Under the pieces are notes generated by a model, which was not told where the DNA came from, ran no database searches, and worked only from the letters and a program-made list of their open reading frames with translations. A program made the translations under genes and the position numbers. A stretch of 64,000 nucleotides of DNA from Amycolatopsis xylanica (GTDB lineage Bacteria > Actinomycetota > Actinomycetes > Mycobacteriales > Pseudonocardiaceae), in NCBI RefSeq assembly GCF_900107045.1, contig NZ_FNON01000005.1, forward strand, positions 124,001-188,000, read 5' to 3'. Positions 8,676 to 17,210 of the stretch are shown here, piece after piece. Position 1 is the first letter of the stretch. Each line of letters starts with the position of its first letter.

Positions 8676-9197
8676 ATGAGGCACTTAGCGAAAATGGCCG
8701 GAATCGGGATGGTCCTCGCCGCGGCGGCCGCGTGCGGGCAGGCCGCGAACGACACCGCGGCGCCCGCCGCGGGCAACGGGACGTTCGCCCCGCCCGCGCC
8801 GTCCTCGTCCCCGGCGCCGTCCTCCTCGAAGGATCTCCCGGTCCCGCCACCGGCCAAACCGGGCAAACCGACCCAGGCGGTGCCCGAGGACAGCATGATC
8901 CTCCAGCCCGCCCAGATCGACGCGACCCAGCTGCCCGCGGACTATCCGCGTGAGGTGTCGGTCAGCAACGGCGGCACCGTGCTGAACATCCGTGCGCAAG
9001 AGGGTGGCTGCGGCCACGTCAGCGCGGCGCCGATCGAGCAGACCGACAAGCGCGTGGTGATCAACCTGGTGCAGACGCAGGCGCAGACCGACCAGATGTG
9101 CACCATGGACATCCGGACCCCGGTCGTCACGGCGACCCTGGGCGCCCCGCTCGGCCAGCGGACGGTCGTGCTCCAGGAGGCGCCGCGCAAGCGATGA
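8676..9197 (+). CDS. Lipoprotein, tandem paralogue of the preceding gene
   Basis: A 173-residue predicted lipoprotein with lipobox AAAAC (Cys at about 20), a longer Pro/Ser/Ala-rich linker (about residues 25-75), and the same C-terminal domain as its neighbour, including the two-cysteine pattern (GGCGHV, DQMCTMD) and the end PLGQRTVVL. It starts 50 bp after the first copy, with CTGAGGGC just upstream of the ATG as a weak ribosome site. Divergence is high outside the core, so the duplication is not recent. Function is unknown; both would be anchored outside the membrane. Confidence 0.75.
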   Translation: MRHLAKMAGIGMVLAAAAACGQAANDTAAPAAGNGTFAPPAPSSSPAPSSSKDLPVPPPAKPGKPTQAVPEDSMILQPAQIDATQLPADYPREVSVSNGGTVLNIRAQEGGCGHVSAAPIEQTDKRVVINLVQTQAQTDQMCTMDIRTPVVTATLGAPLGQRTVVLQEAPRKR

Positions 9198-9239
9198 CCG
9201 TCACACTGTTCCGGCGTGGCCAGCGGGCATACTGCCGGT

Positions 9240-9677
9240 ATGGGAAAACGTCAGGTCTCGGTGACCAAGACGGTCGCCACCACGCCGGAACAGATCTTCG
9301 CGCTGCTCGCCGATCCGGCGAAACATCCGGAACTCGACGGCTCCGGAACGGTCCAGGCGGCGCGATCGGGTAACCCTTCGCGGCTCGAACTCGGCGCGAA
9401 GTTCGGCATGGACATGAAAATGGGCGCGCCGTACAAAATCCAGAACACGGTCGTCGAATTCGAAGAGAACCGCCTCATCGCGTGGCGTCACTTCAACGGC
9501 CACCGCTGGCGCTGGCAGCTCCGCCCGGTCGACGGCGGCACCGAGGTGACCGAGACCTTCGACTGGTCCACCGCGCGCACGCCGCTGCTGATCAGCCTGA
9601 GCTTCTTCCCGCGCAAGAACAAGCAGGGCATCGAGCGCACCCTCGCCCGCCTGGAGCAACGCTTCGCGGCGGCCTGA
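9240..9677 (+). CDS. SRPBCC-family (polyketide cyclase/START-like) protein
   Basis: A 145-residue protein of the SRPBCC helix-grip superfamily. It starts with a strand and the PEQIFALLADPAKHPELDGSG helix region and ends with a long C-terminal helix (KNKQGIERTLARLEQRF). These domains bind hydrophobic ligands, and single-domain copies like this are common and mostly uncharacterised. The ATG at 9240 is preferred over an upstream GTG at 9216. It lies 42 bp after the lipoprotein pair and before two back-to-back palindromes. Confidence 0.75.
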   Translation: MGKRQVSVTKTVATTPEQIFALLADPAKHPELDGSGTVQAARSGNPSRLELGAKFGMDMKMGAPYKIQNTVVEFEENRLIAWRHFNGHRWRWQLRPVDGGTEVTETFDWSTARTPLLISLSFFPRKNKQGIERTLARLEQRFAAA

Positions 9678-9683
9678 CTCTAG

Positions 9684-9734
9684 AACGGGATAAAGCCCGC
9701 TTTATCCCGCGGAGTTGAGCGGGCTTTATCCCGG
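9684..9734. repeat. Palindromic element family B, copy 1 (likely terminator)
   Basis: CGGGATAAAGC and its complement GCTTTATCCCG (9686-9709) form an 11-bp stem with a 2-nt centre. A third arm GCGGGCTTTATCCCGG at about 9719-9734 can pair alternatively. Related copies are at 21709-21765 and 48363-48427. It lies between the converging SRPBCC and fumarase genes. Confidence 0.82.
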
Positions 9735-9737
9735 CTG

Positions 9738-9787
9738 GGGTCGTGAGTGGTATGGCCGGTTAGAACCGGCCATACCACTCACGACCC
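9738..9787. repeat. Palindromic element family A, copy 1 (perfect 50-bp palindrome)
   Basis: Arms of 24 bp beginning GGGTCGTGAGTGGTATGGCC (9738-9761) are perfectly complementary to 9764-9787 with only AG between them. Other copies are at 45043, 51683, 59018 and 60757. It ends 5 bp before the fumarase stop and sits in tandem with a family B element; together they separate two converging genes. There is no T tract, so if it terminates transcription it does so by the hairpin alone. Confidence 0.85.
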
Positions 9788-9791
9788 TGGG

Positions 9792-11450
9792 TTAGCGGAA
9801 GCTGATCTGGAGGGTGGGCTCGGAGGTGGCGGCGAAGAAGTCGTTGCCCTTGTCGTCGATGACGATGAAGGCGGGGAAGTCCTCGACCTCGATCTTCCAC
9901 ACGGCTTCCATGCCGAGCTCGGCGTACTCCAGCACGTCGACCTTCTTGATGCAGTCCTGCGCCAGGCGCGCGGCCGGGCCGCCGATCGAACCCAGGTAGA
10001 ACCCGCCGTGCTCCCGGCACGAGGAGGTCACCTTCTGGGACCGGTTTCCCTTGGCCAGCATGACGAGTGAGCCGCCGGCCGCCTGGAACTGCTCGACGTA
10101 GGAGTCCATCCGGCCCGCGGTCGTCGGGCCGAACGAACCCGACGCGTAGCCCTCGGGCGTCTTCGCCGGGCCCGCGTAGTAGACCGGGTGGTCGCGCAGG
10201 TACTGCGGCATCTCCTCGCCCGCGTCGAGCCGCTCGGCGATTTTCGCGTGCGCGATGTCGCGGGCGACGACCAGCGGGCCGGTCAGCGACAGGCGGGTCT
10301 TCACCGGCAGGGCCGCGAGCTGGGCGCGGATCTCGGACATCGGCTGGTTCAGGTCGACCGAGACGACCTCGTCCGACAGGTCCTCCGAGGTCACGTCTGG
10401 CAGGAACTGCGCCGGGTCGCGCTCGAGCTGCTCCAGGAACACGCCGTCGGCGGTGATCTTCGCCTTCGCCTGGCGGTCGGCCGAGCACGAGACGGCCACG
10501 CCGACCGGGCACGAGGCGCCGTGGCGGGGGAGCCGGATCACGCGGACGTCGTGGCAAAAGTACTTGCCGCCGAACTGCGCGCCGATGCCGAACTGGCGCG
10601 TCATCTCCAGCACCTGCTGCTCGAGGTCCGTGTCCCGGAAACCGTGGCCCAGTGCGGAACCTTCGGTCGGCAGGTCGTCGAGGTAGCGCGCCGAGGCGAG
10701 CTTCGCGACCTTCAGGTTGAACTCCGCCGACATGCCGCCGACGACGATCGCGAGGTGGTACGGCGGGCAGGCCGCGGTGCCGAGGCTGCGCAGCTTCTCG
10801 TCGAGGAACTTCGCGAGCCGCTTCGGGTTCAGCACGGCTTTTGTTTCCTGGTAAAGGAAAGTCTTGTTCGCGCTGCCGCCGCCCTTGGCCATGAACAGGA
10901 ACTCGTACGCCGGGTCGGCCTGGCCGTCCTTGTGGTACAGCTCGATCTGCGCCGGCAGGTTGGTCCCGGTGTTCTTCTCGTCCCAGAAGTTCACCGGCGC
11001 CATCTGCGAGTACCGCAGGTTCAGCTCCTGGTAGGCATCGAAGATGCCCTTCGACAGCGCGCGCTCGTCGTCGCCGCCCGTCAGCACCCCTTCGCCGCGC
11101 TTGCCGATGACGATCGCGGTGCCGGTGTCCTGGCACATCGGCAGCACGCCGCCCGCCGAGATCGCCGCGTTGCGCAACAGGTCCATCGCGACGAAACGGT
11201 CGTTTCCGGACGCCTCGGGGTCATCGACGATCGCGCGCAGCTGCGCCAGGTGTGACGTGCGCAACAGGTGCTGGATGTCGGTGATCGCGGTGCGCGCCAG
11301 CAGGGTCAGCGCCTCGGGGTCGACTTCGAGGAACTTGCGGCCCGCCGCTTCGACGAGACGGACGCCGTCCGGGCTGACCAGCCGGTACTCGGTGCGGTTG
11401 TCCTTGCCGAGCGGCAGGACCTCGGTGTGCTGGAACGTGGTGGGTGGCAC
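9792..11450 (-). CDS. fum: Class I fumarate hydratase (Fe-S dependent)
   Basis: A 552-residue iron-sulfur fumarase (FumA/FumB type) interconverting fumarate and L-malate in the TCA cycle. The three cysteines expected to hold the [4Fe-4S] cluster are visible in MCQDTG, AACPPYH and ASCPVGV. The C-terminal swivelling beta domain begins around residue 370 and carries [11 protein letters not shown]-like sequence (here [12 protein letters not shown]). Length is normal. The start is GTG at 11450. It is monocistronic between palindromic elements and the sigma-factor terminator. Class I enzymes are oxygen-sensitive. Confidence 0.95.
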   Translation of the reverse strand: MPPTTFQHTEVLPLGKDNRTEYRLVSPDGVRLVEAAGRKFLEVDPEALTLLARTAITDIQHLLRTSHLAQLRAIVDDPEASGNDRFVAMDLLRNAAISAGGVLPMCQDTGTAIVIGKRGEGVLTGGDDERALSKGIFDAYQELNLRYSQMAPVNFWDEKNTGTNLPAQIELYHKDGQADPAYEFLFMAKGGGSANKTFLYQETKAVLNPKRLAKFLDEKLRSLGTAACPPYHLAIVVGGMSAEFNLKVAKLASARYLDDLPTEGSALGHGFRDTDLEQQVLEMTRQFGIGAQFGGKYFCHDVRVIRLPRHGASCPVGVAVSCSADRQAKAKITADGVFLEQLERDPAQFLPDVTSEDLSDEVVSVDLNQPMSEIRAQLAALPVKTRLSLTGPLVVARDIAHAKIAERLDAGEEMPQYLRDHPVYYAGPAKTPEGYASGSFGPTTAGRMDSYVEQFQAAGGSLVMLAKGNRSQKVTSSCREHGGFYLGSIGGPAARLAQDCIKKVDVLEYAELGMEAVWKIEVEDFPAFIVIDDKGNDFFAATSEPTLQISFR

Positions 11451-11808
11451 GGGAAGCGGGCTCCTTTGCGCGCAAATTCGGTGCCTCGAAAATACCCGCC
11501 CGGAAAATGTCGGAAGGCCGGGCCCACCCCGACGGACCCGACCTTCCGGGGAAAGCGGCCCGGACGCGCACGCCCGGCCGCGAAGCTCAGTGACCTTGCT
11601 GGTCAGAAGACCGAGTTCGTTGTCGCCGCCTAGACGGTCTCGTGACGCAGGTCATAAGTCAACGCCGCCGAACGTGTATTCCACTGCGTGAACACGCCGG
11701 AAAACGAATCACCACTTTGCATGCACCTTGCATTCTTGAGCATGCGCGAAACAAGGAGGGGCTATGCGCGGCGTCACCGCGCACAGCCCCCTTCGCGCCC
11801 AGGCGGCC
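11451..11808. other. Gene-free region between fumarase and sigma-factor terminator
   Basis: No supportable coding region. It should contain the fumarase promoter. Near 11712-11745 the sequence is locally unusual: TTGCATGCA, then TTGCAT, then GCATGC, followed by AAGGAGGGG and an ATG at 11764 on the + strand. The reading frame from that ATG runs antisense through the whole sigma gene and is probably not a gene. A 7-bp hairpin (TGCGCGG...CCGCGCA, 11765-11783) overlaps that ATG. Confidence 0.5.
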
Positions 11809-11875
11809 CCTGGCGGCACCGCGGGACCATCCGAGTACAACCCCGGTACGAGGATGATCCCGCGGCACCGCCAGG
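11809..11875 (-). terminator. Long stem-loop after the sigma factor gene
   Basis: Arms 11809-11832 and 11852-11875 pair over 24 bp. In RNA made from the minus strand all 24 positions pair, three of them as G-U wobbles; in plus-strand RNA those three would be A-C mismatches. The structure is therefore selected, or at least stable, in the transcript leaving the sigma gene, whose stop is 23 bp upstream. There is no U tract, as is usual for actinobacterial hairpin terminators. Confidence 0.7.
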
Positions 11876-11898
11876 AACCACCTGGATCACGAAGGTCG

Positions 11899-12936
11899 TT
11901 AGCTGGCGTACGCCCGCAGTCTGTCGGCGCGTTCGCCCTGCCGCAGCTTCGACATGACCTCACGCTCGATCTGGCGGACGCGCTCACGGGAGAGCCCGAA
12001 GTGCTTGCCGATCTGGTCGAGCGTGCGCGGCTGGCCGTCGTCGAGGCCATAACGGAGCCTGATGACGTGCTGCTCGCGGTCGTCCAGCGTCGCGAGCACG
12101 CGGCGCAGGTCGTCCTGGAGCAGGCCGGAGATCACGGCGCTCTCCGCGTCGGTGGCCTCGGAGTCCTCGATGAAGTCGCCCAGCGGGGCGTCCTCCTCGG
12201 TGCCGACCGGCATGTCCAGCGATACCGGGTCACGCGCGTGGTCGAGCAGGCTGGAGATCTTCTCGGCCGGGATGCCCGACTCAGCGGCCAGCTCCTCGTG
12301 CGTGGCGTCGCGCCCGAGCTGCTGGTGCAGGTCGCGCTTGATGCGGGCGAGCTTGTTCACCTGCTCGACGAGGTGGACCGGCAGCCGGATGGTGCGTCCC
12401 TGGTCGGCCATCCCCCTGGTGATGGCCTGGCGGATCCACCAGGTGGCGTAGGTCGAGAACTTGAACCCCTTGGAGTAGTCGAACTTCTCCACCGCGCGGA
12501 TCAGGCCCAGGTTCCCCTCCTGGATCAGGTCGAGCAGCGGCATCCCCCGGCCGGTGTAGCGCTTGGCCAGCGAAACGACCAGGCGCAGGTTGGCCTCGAG
12601 CAGGTGGTTCTTGGCGACGTGGCCGTCGCGCACCAGCGCGTTCATCTCGGAGCGGCGCTTCGGCGTGATCTTGTCCGCGGTCTCCAGCACGTGCTGGGCG
12701 AAAACACCGGCTTCGATGCGCTTCGCGAGCTCGACTTCGTCGGCCGCGGTGAGCAGTGCGGTTTTTCCGATACCATTGAGGTACACACGGACCAGATCAG
12801 CGGCGGGGCTCTGGGCGTCGAGGTCGGCCGTCTCCACCGGACCGGCGGGGGCAACCGGCTCGTCGATGATCTCCTGCGCAGGAATCTTGCGCTCGCGAAT
12901 CCCCCTGGCTTCGCGTTCGAGCGTCTGGACTGACAT
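11899..12936 (-). CDS. RNA polymerase sigma factor, group 1/2 (SigB/HrdA-like)
   Basis: A 345-residue sigma-70 protein without the long acidic N-terminus of the principal factor encoded at 45148-46539. Region 1.2/2.1 begins [16 protein letters not shown]. Region 2 includes [11 protein letters not shown] and the -10 recognition helix [12 protein letters not shown]. Region 3 follows, and region 4 ends with the helix-turn-helix [20 protein letters not shown]. This matches SigB of mycobacteria and HrdA/HrdD of Streptomyces, alternative vegetative or stress factors recognising near-consensus promoters. The ATG at 12936 is chosen over an upstream GTG because GGGGAGG lies 7 nt before it. Confidence 0.9.
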   Translation of the reverse strand: MSVQTLEREARGIRERKIPAQEIIDEPVAPAGPVETADLDAQSPAADLVRVYLNGIGKTALLTAADEVELAKRIEAGVFAQHVLETADKITPKRRSEMNALVRDGHVAKNHLLEANLRLVVSLAKRYTGRGMPLLDLIQEGNLGLIRAVEKFDYSKGFKFSTYATWWIRQAITRGMADQGRTIRLPVHLVEQVNKLARIKRDLHQQLGRDATHEELAAESGIPAEKISSLLDHARDPVSLDMPVGTEEDAPLGDFIEDSEATDAESAVISGLLQDDLRRVLATLDDREQHVIRLRYGLDDGQPRTLDQIGKHFGLSRERVRQIEREVMSKLRQGERADRLRAYAS

Positions 12937-13133
12937 TTCTGCCTCCCCGGTCACGGGTTGAACGTGGTGCGGTGCGCCACGTCACTTCTCCCCACTGACC
13001 GAGCCCTGTGGAAACCCGGTCGGCGGGAGTCCGGCTCGCCGGCCGGACACTGTGCTCAACGCCTCGGGTTGCCAATTCGTTCCCGAGCCCGTCAATAAAA
13101 GAGACGGGCGCGACCTCTCCTCGGTTGCTCGAT

Positions 13134-13182
13134 CAAACCTGAGGTTTTGCTGAGAGCGAAACCTGAGATTTGACTGAGAAAA
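13134..13182 (-). promoter_or_regulatory. Imperfect 24-bp direct repeat in the sigma factor upstream region
   Basis: AAACCTGAG occurs at 13135-13143 and 13159-13167, exactly 24 bp apart, and the surrounding sequence is also partly repeated. The first copy is itself nearly palindromic (AAACC TGA GGTTT). It lies about 200 bp before the sigma gene start and 24-bp spacing is just over two helical turns, so a pair of operator sites is possible. No known factor is matched. Confidence 0.35.
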
Positions 13183-13210
13183 CCCGACCGGATGCGAATA
13201 TCTTTATGGT

Positions 13211-13636
13211 CTAAACCTCAATGAGAACGGTGAACGGACCGTCGTTGACGCTCCGTACCTCCATCATGGCACCGAAACGTCCGGTTTCCACACGGGCACC
13301 GCGCGTGCGCAATTCACTGACCACCGCGTCGACCAGCTTCTCCGCCGGTTCGGGGCGGGCAGCCTTGGTCCATGACGGACGCCTGCCCTTTCGGGTATCC
13401 CCATAGAGCGTGAACTGGCTGACCACGAGCAGCGGCGCTCCGGTGTCCGCGCATGATTCCTCGTCGCGGAGTATGCGCGACTCGTGCAGCTTCCGTGCCA
13501 TGGTCACGGCCTGTTCCGGCTGGTCGTCGACGTGGATTCCCAGCAGCACCAACAAACCGGGCTCGGCGATCGCGCCGACGACCTCGCCTTCGACGGTCAC
13601 GCTCGCCTCGGTGACCCGTGCCACGACCGCCCTCAT
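13211..13636 (-). CDS. dtd: D-aminoacyl-tRNA deacylase
   Basis: A 141-residue DTD enzyme that hydrolyses D-aminoacyl-tRNA and so enforces homochirality in translation; acts in the cytoplasm as a homodimer. The family motif SQFTLYGD is intact. The Gly-cisPro motif appears as NDGPFT rather than the commoner N-GPVT, a conservative change beside the active site. Length is typical. The ATG at 13636 overlaps the stop of the upstream methyltransferase (ATGA), so the two are co-translated. Confidence 0.94.
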   Translation of the reverse strand: MRAVVARVTEASVTVEGEVVGAIAEPGLLVLLGIHVDDQPEQAVTMARKLHESRILRDEESCADTGAPLLVVSQFTLYGDTRKGRRPSWTKAARPEPAEKLVDAVVSELRTRGARVETGRFGAMMEVRSVNDGPFTVLIEV

Positions 13637-15147
13637 CGGACCGGCAGCAACATGCCGTGGCGGACCAGTTCCCGCACCACCGGCACCGCGCTCGCGGAGA
13701 GCTCCTCGGCGGAGAGTCCTTGCGCGGCGGCGAGAAGTTCGATCAGGTCCTCCAGCGGCAGCGCGCCCTGGCACCCCGCGAGCAGCCGCGCGGCGAGTTC
13801 GTCGACCTCGTGCTGCCAGCCGGGGCCGTCGGTGCGGTGCAGCCGGCGCACGGTGGTGAGCCAGCCCTCGGCGCCGAGCTCGTCGACGCGTTCGAGCAGC
13901 ACGGTCTTGGGCACCTCGAAGCTGGTCTCCAGCAACGAGTCGCCGTTGTCGCGCAACCAGTCGACGCGATCGAGCCAGGTCGCGGCCTCGGCGCCCAGCG
14001 GGTCGTCGTAGGCCTGGCGGAGGTCCTCGGCGACGACCGTCGGCGTCTTGCCGCCCGAACGGCGCAGCGTGACGAAGCCGAACCCGACGCCGTCCACGTT
14101 GTTCGCGTCGAACCAATCGAGCCAGTCAGCGGACTTGGCACGGCCTTCGGGGGAGCGCGGGTCGATGCCCGCGTCGCGCAGCCAGGTGCCCACGTACAGG
14201 CCGGGATCGGCCACGTCACGCTGCACGAACCACGCGTCCGTCTCGGCGGGCAGCCAGCGGCTCACCCGATCGGTCCAGTCCTCGCCGTCGACGTGCAGCC
14301 AGGACGCGAGCAGCTGCCCGACACCGCCGTCGTTGAGGAAGGACGGGAGCTGGCGGACGACGAGCGCGCTCGCGTCGTCACCGGCGAGCCCGGAATCGCG
14401 GTAGGTGTAGTCGACGCGCGGCGGCCCGACCACGAACGGCGGATTGCAGACGATCTGGTCGAACTTGCGCCGCGCGACCGGCGCGAACCACTCACCCTTG
14501 ACCAGTTCCACGTCGAGCTGGTTGAGCCGGAACGTCGCCTCGGCCAGCGCGAGCGCGCGGGCGGACACGTCGGTCGCGGTGACGCGCTGAGCGTGCCGCG
14601 ACGCGTGCAGCGCCTGGACGCCGTTGCCGGTGCCCAGGTCGAGCAGCGTGCCGACGGGCCGCCGCGTGGTCGCCCTGACCAGGCTCAACGACGCGTGCCC
14701 GACACCGAGCACGTGATGCCCCGGCACCGAGTGCCCGAGCAGATCGGGGTCGAGGTCGGAGAACACCCACCAGGCGCCGCCCTCGTCGTCGCCATGCGGC
14801 CGGACGTCCAGCCCGGCGCGCACGCCGTTGCTCGTCAGGCGCAGCAGGCCGACGGCGATCGCTTCATCGATGCTCACTGGCGCGAAAGCGGACTTCGCGT
14901 CCGTCTCCGACTCGGTCTCGCCGAGCAGGAACAGCCTGATCAGCGTGCCCAGGTCGCCCGCGTCGAGGCTGGCGCGGTAGGCGAGCTCGGGCTCGCCCCG
15001 CCCGAAGGCCGCGTTGGCGGCGCCGCCGAGCGCGTCGATCACCCCGTCGGCGTGATAGCCGGCGCGCTGGAAGGCTTCGCGCAGGCGGTCGCAGAGGTCG
15101 GCGGAGAAGACAGGAAGATCAGTGCTCACAGCGGGTAATGCTTTCAT
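13633..15147 (-). CDS. Class I SAM-dependent methyltransferase with N-terminal DUF7059-like domain
   Basis: About 504 residues. An N-terminal helical domain (about 1-130) precedes a Rossmann methyltransferase with SAM motif [14 protein letters not shown] and the NPPF catalytic signature, which marks enzymes acting on amide, ring or exocyclic nitrogen (HemK/RsmC-like). The C-terminal 150 residues are less conserved. Substrate unknown; RNA or protein is likely from the NPPF motif. Start is uncertain between ATG 15147 and GTG 15129, neither with a good ribosome site. It overlaps dtd by 4 bp. Confidence 0.82.
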   Translation of the reverse strand: MKALPAVSTDLPVFSADLCDRLREAFQRAGYHADGVIDALGGAANAAFGRGEPELAYRASLDAGDLGTLIRLFLLGETESETDAKSAFAPVSIDEAIAVGLLRLTSNGVRAGLDVRPHGDDEGGAWWVFSDLDPDLLGHSVPGHHVLGVGHASLSLVRATTRRPVGTLLDLGTGNGVQALHASRHAQRVTATDVSARALALAEATFRLNQLDVELVKGEWFAPVARRKFDQIVCNPPFVVGPPRVDYTYRDSGLAGDDASALVVRQLPSFLNDGGVGQLLASWLHVDGEDWTDRVSRWLPAETDAWFVQRDVADPGLYVGTWLRDAGIDPRSPEGRAKSADWLDWFDANNVDGVGFGFVTLRRSGGKTPTVVAEDLRQAYDDPLGAEAATWLDRVDWLRDNGDSLLETSFEVPKTVLLERVDELGAEGWLTTVRRLHRTDGPGWQHEVDELAARLLAGCQGALPLEDLIELLAAAQGLSAEELSASAVPVVRELVRHGMLLPVR

Positions 15148-15210
15148 ACGCAAGGATCTCGGGCTCGACGCGGAAGAGCTTCCCGCCTGAGGATGTGGTC
15201 GAATCACGGC

Positions 15211-16434
15211 ATGACACCCGTGCTCGCCCCGCTCGAGGCCGCTTTGCCCGGCCTGGAAGCGTTCTACCTCGATCTGCACCGGCATCCCGAGCTGGCCTTC
15301 ACCGAGACGCGCACGGCCGCGCTGGTCGCCGAGCGGCTCGCGGCGGACGGGTTCGAGGTGCGCGCCGGGCTCGCGGGCACGGGCGTGCTCGGCGTGCTGC
15401 GCAACGGTGACGGGCCGAACGTGATGCTGCGCGCCGACATGGACGCGCTGCCGGTCGAGGAGAAGACCGGGCTGGACTACGCGAGCACCGTCGACGGCGT
15501 GATGCACGCCTGCGGGCACGACATGCACGTCACGTGGCTCGCGGGCGCGGCCAGGCTGCTCGCCGCGGGCCGGGAGCACTGGTCCGGCACGCTGCAGGTG
15601 GTCTTCCAGCCGGGTGAAGAGGTCGGCGACGGCGCGACCGGCATGATCCGCGACGGCGTCTTCGAGACGGCCGGCAAGCCGGAAGTCGTGCTGGGGCAGC
15701 ACATCGTGCCCGGACCGGCTGGCTGGGTGCTCACCAGGCCCGGCGTGATCATGGCCGCGACCGACGCGCTGCGCGTCACCCTGCACGGGCGCGGCGGGCA
15801 CGGCTCGCGGCCCGAGACGACCGTCGACCCGGTCGTGCTGGCGGCGTCGATCGTGCTGAAACTGCAGACGATCGTCTCGCGGGAGATCTCCGCGACCGAG
15901 TCGGCCGTGGTCACCGTCGGGATGCTGCACGCGGGCACCGCGCACAACATCATCGCCGACCACGCGGTGCTGGAGGTCAACGTCCGCAGCTTCGACGAGA
16001 CCGTGCGCGCCAAGGTGCTCGCGGCGGTCGAGCGGATCATCAACGGCGAGGCCGCGACCGCAGGCGCCCCGAAGCCGCCGGACATCGAGCGCATCGGCAG
16101 TTTCCCCGTCACAGCCAACGACGAGGCGTCGACCGCCCACCTCACCGAGTTGTTCCGCGCGCACTTCGGCGCCGAACGGACGATGGAGGCGCCGCTGGTC
16201 ACCGGCAGCGAGGACTTCAGCGAGTTCGGCCGCGCGGCGGGCGTCCCGTCCGTGTTCTGGCTGGTCGGGGGAGCGGACGCGGAGACGGTGCTGACCGCGA
16301 TCGGCGCGGGCCGGTTCGAACAGGACATCCCGTCGAACCACTCGCCGCTGTTCGCCCCTGTCCTGCACCCGACACTGCGGACCGGCGTCGAGACACTGGT
16401 CGTCGGCGCACTTGGTCACCTGGGTGTCGCTTGA
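15211..16434 (+). CDS. M20-family amidohydrolase (peptidase M20D/HipO-like)
   Basis: A 407-residue metallo-amidohydrolase similar to hippurate hydrolase and IAA-amino acid hydrolases. Visible metal and catalytic motifs: RADMDALPV, HACGHDMH, FQPGEEVGDGA and a C-terminal SEDFS, with the inserted dimerisation domain around residues 185-300 (GRGGHGSRPE). It removes an acyl group from an N-acyl amino acid or similar amide; the natural substrate is unknown. The ATG at 15211 is favoured over an upstream in-frame GTG-type start. It is divergent from the methyltransferase. Confidence 0.88.
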   Translation: MTPVLAPLEAALPGLEAFYLDLHRHPELAFTETRTAALVAERLAADGFEVRAGLAGTGVLGVLRNGDGPNVMLRADMDALPVEEKTGLDYASTVDGVMHACGHDMHVTWLAGAARLLAAGREHWSGTLQVVFQPGEEVGDGATGMIRDGVFETAGKPEVVLGQHIVPGPAGWVLTRPGVIMAATDALRVTLHGRGGHGSRPETTVDPVVLAASIVLKLQTIVSREISATESAVVTVGMLHAGTAHNIIADHAVLEVNVRSFDETVRAKVLAAVERIINGEAATAGAPKPPDIERIGSFPVTANDEASTAHLTELFRAHFGAERTMEAPLVTGSEDFSEFGRAAGVPSVFWLVGGADAETVLTAIGAGRFEQDIPSNHSPLFAPVLHPTLRTGVETLVVGALGHLGVA

Positions 16435-16475
16435 GTACGGGGAGTGGGAGGATGGAGACATTGGGAGGTGGTGTC

Positions 16476-16787
16476 GTGACCAGACCCGCCAACGAGCCGG
16501 TGCTCATCACCGCGGCCGCCCGGTCGTACAACGACCAGCTGGCCGACCGCAAGCGCAAGTACATGATCATGATGGGACTGCGGTTCCCGTGCCTGATCCT
16601 CGCCGGCGTCTTCTACCAGACGTGGTGGCTCGCGCTGACGCTCGTGGCGATCTCCATCCCGCTGCCGTGGATGGCGGTGCTGATCGCCAACGACGGTCCC
16701 GCGCGCAAGAAGGAGCAGGTCAACCGCTACACGCCTGACAAGACCAAGATCGAGTCCGGCACCCACCAGATCATCGAAGGCTCCTGA
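16476..16787 (+). CDS. DUF3099 membrane protein
   Basis: About 103 residues with a basic N-terminal segment (YNDQLADRKRKYM), two hydrophobic helices (about residues 32-50 and 55-72) and a charged C-terminus. This matches DUF3099, small actinobacterial inner-membrane proteins without known function. The GTG at 16476 is chosen because GGGAGG lies 7 nt upstream; an ATG at 16452 would lack one. It begins 41 bp after the amidohydrolase and may be co-transcribed. Confidence 0.78.
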   Translation: MTRPANEPVLITAAARSYNDQLADRKRKYMIMMGLRFPCLILAGVFYQTWWLALTLVAISIPLPWMAVLIANDGPARKKEQVNRYTPDKTKIESGTHQIIEGS

Positions 16788-17145
16788 AACCCCGAAAGCG
16801 TCCTTCGGTCCGTCCCGAAAGTGGACGTGACAAGGGCCGCCCTTGCAACGCTGAGGGTGACAATGGTCGCCCTTGTCACGTGTGCCCGCCCGACCCCGCC
16901 GGGGCCCTCTGCCCCTGAACGTTGTGAACGAGGCGTTCACAACGTTGAACGTTGTGAACGAGGCGTTCACTTCGCTCATCCGCGCCCTGCGGGCAGACAA
17001 AAGGCGCAAGTCCGACATTTCGCAGCCCCGAGGGCTCGCCTGGACGTTACGGACGGGGCATTCGGAACGCTGAGCGGAACAAGCGGGGCTTTTGTTTCGT
17101 CCGCTGGGCCCGGAAAGCCCGAAAGCCACGTTCGTCAGGTGTGAT
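16788..17145. repeat. Gene-free region packed with tandem palindromic units
   Basis: No gene is supported. Two copies of GTGACAANGG-CGCCCTTG start at 16827 and 16857 (30 bp apart; the second is an inverted repeat ending CCCTTGTCAC). Two tandem 30-bp units starting GAACGTTGTGAACGAGGCG lie at 16917 and 16947, the first a near-perfect palindrome. A further imperfect hairpin with a GGGGCTTTTGTTT tail lies near 17070-17095. A half copy of the family C element follows at 17117-17140. Confidence 0.75.
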
Positions 17146-17198
17146 AGCCCGAAAGCCACTTTCGTCAGATGAGACCTGACGAAAGTGGCTTTCGGGCT
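17146..17198. repeat. Palindromic element family C, copy 1 (likely terminator)
   Basis: Perfect 23-bp arms, starting AGCCCGAAAGCCACTTTCG (17146-17168) and its complement (17176-17198), around a 7-nt loop. A half copy at 17117-17140 can compete for pairing. It ends 12 bp before the stop of the carbohydrate kinase. The second copy is at 54320-54372. Confidence 0.84.
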
Positions 17199-17210
17199 TT
17201 CGAACGCGGG

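Noticed and set aside
11764-12933. Open frame antisense to the SigB-like gene despite AAGGAGGGG before its ATG
   Set aside because: The frame is a shadow of a conserved sigma factor; the odd upstream signals are reported as a finding instead.
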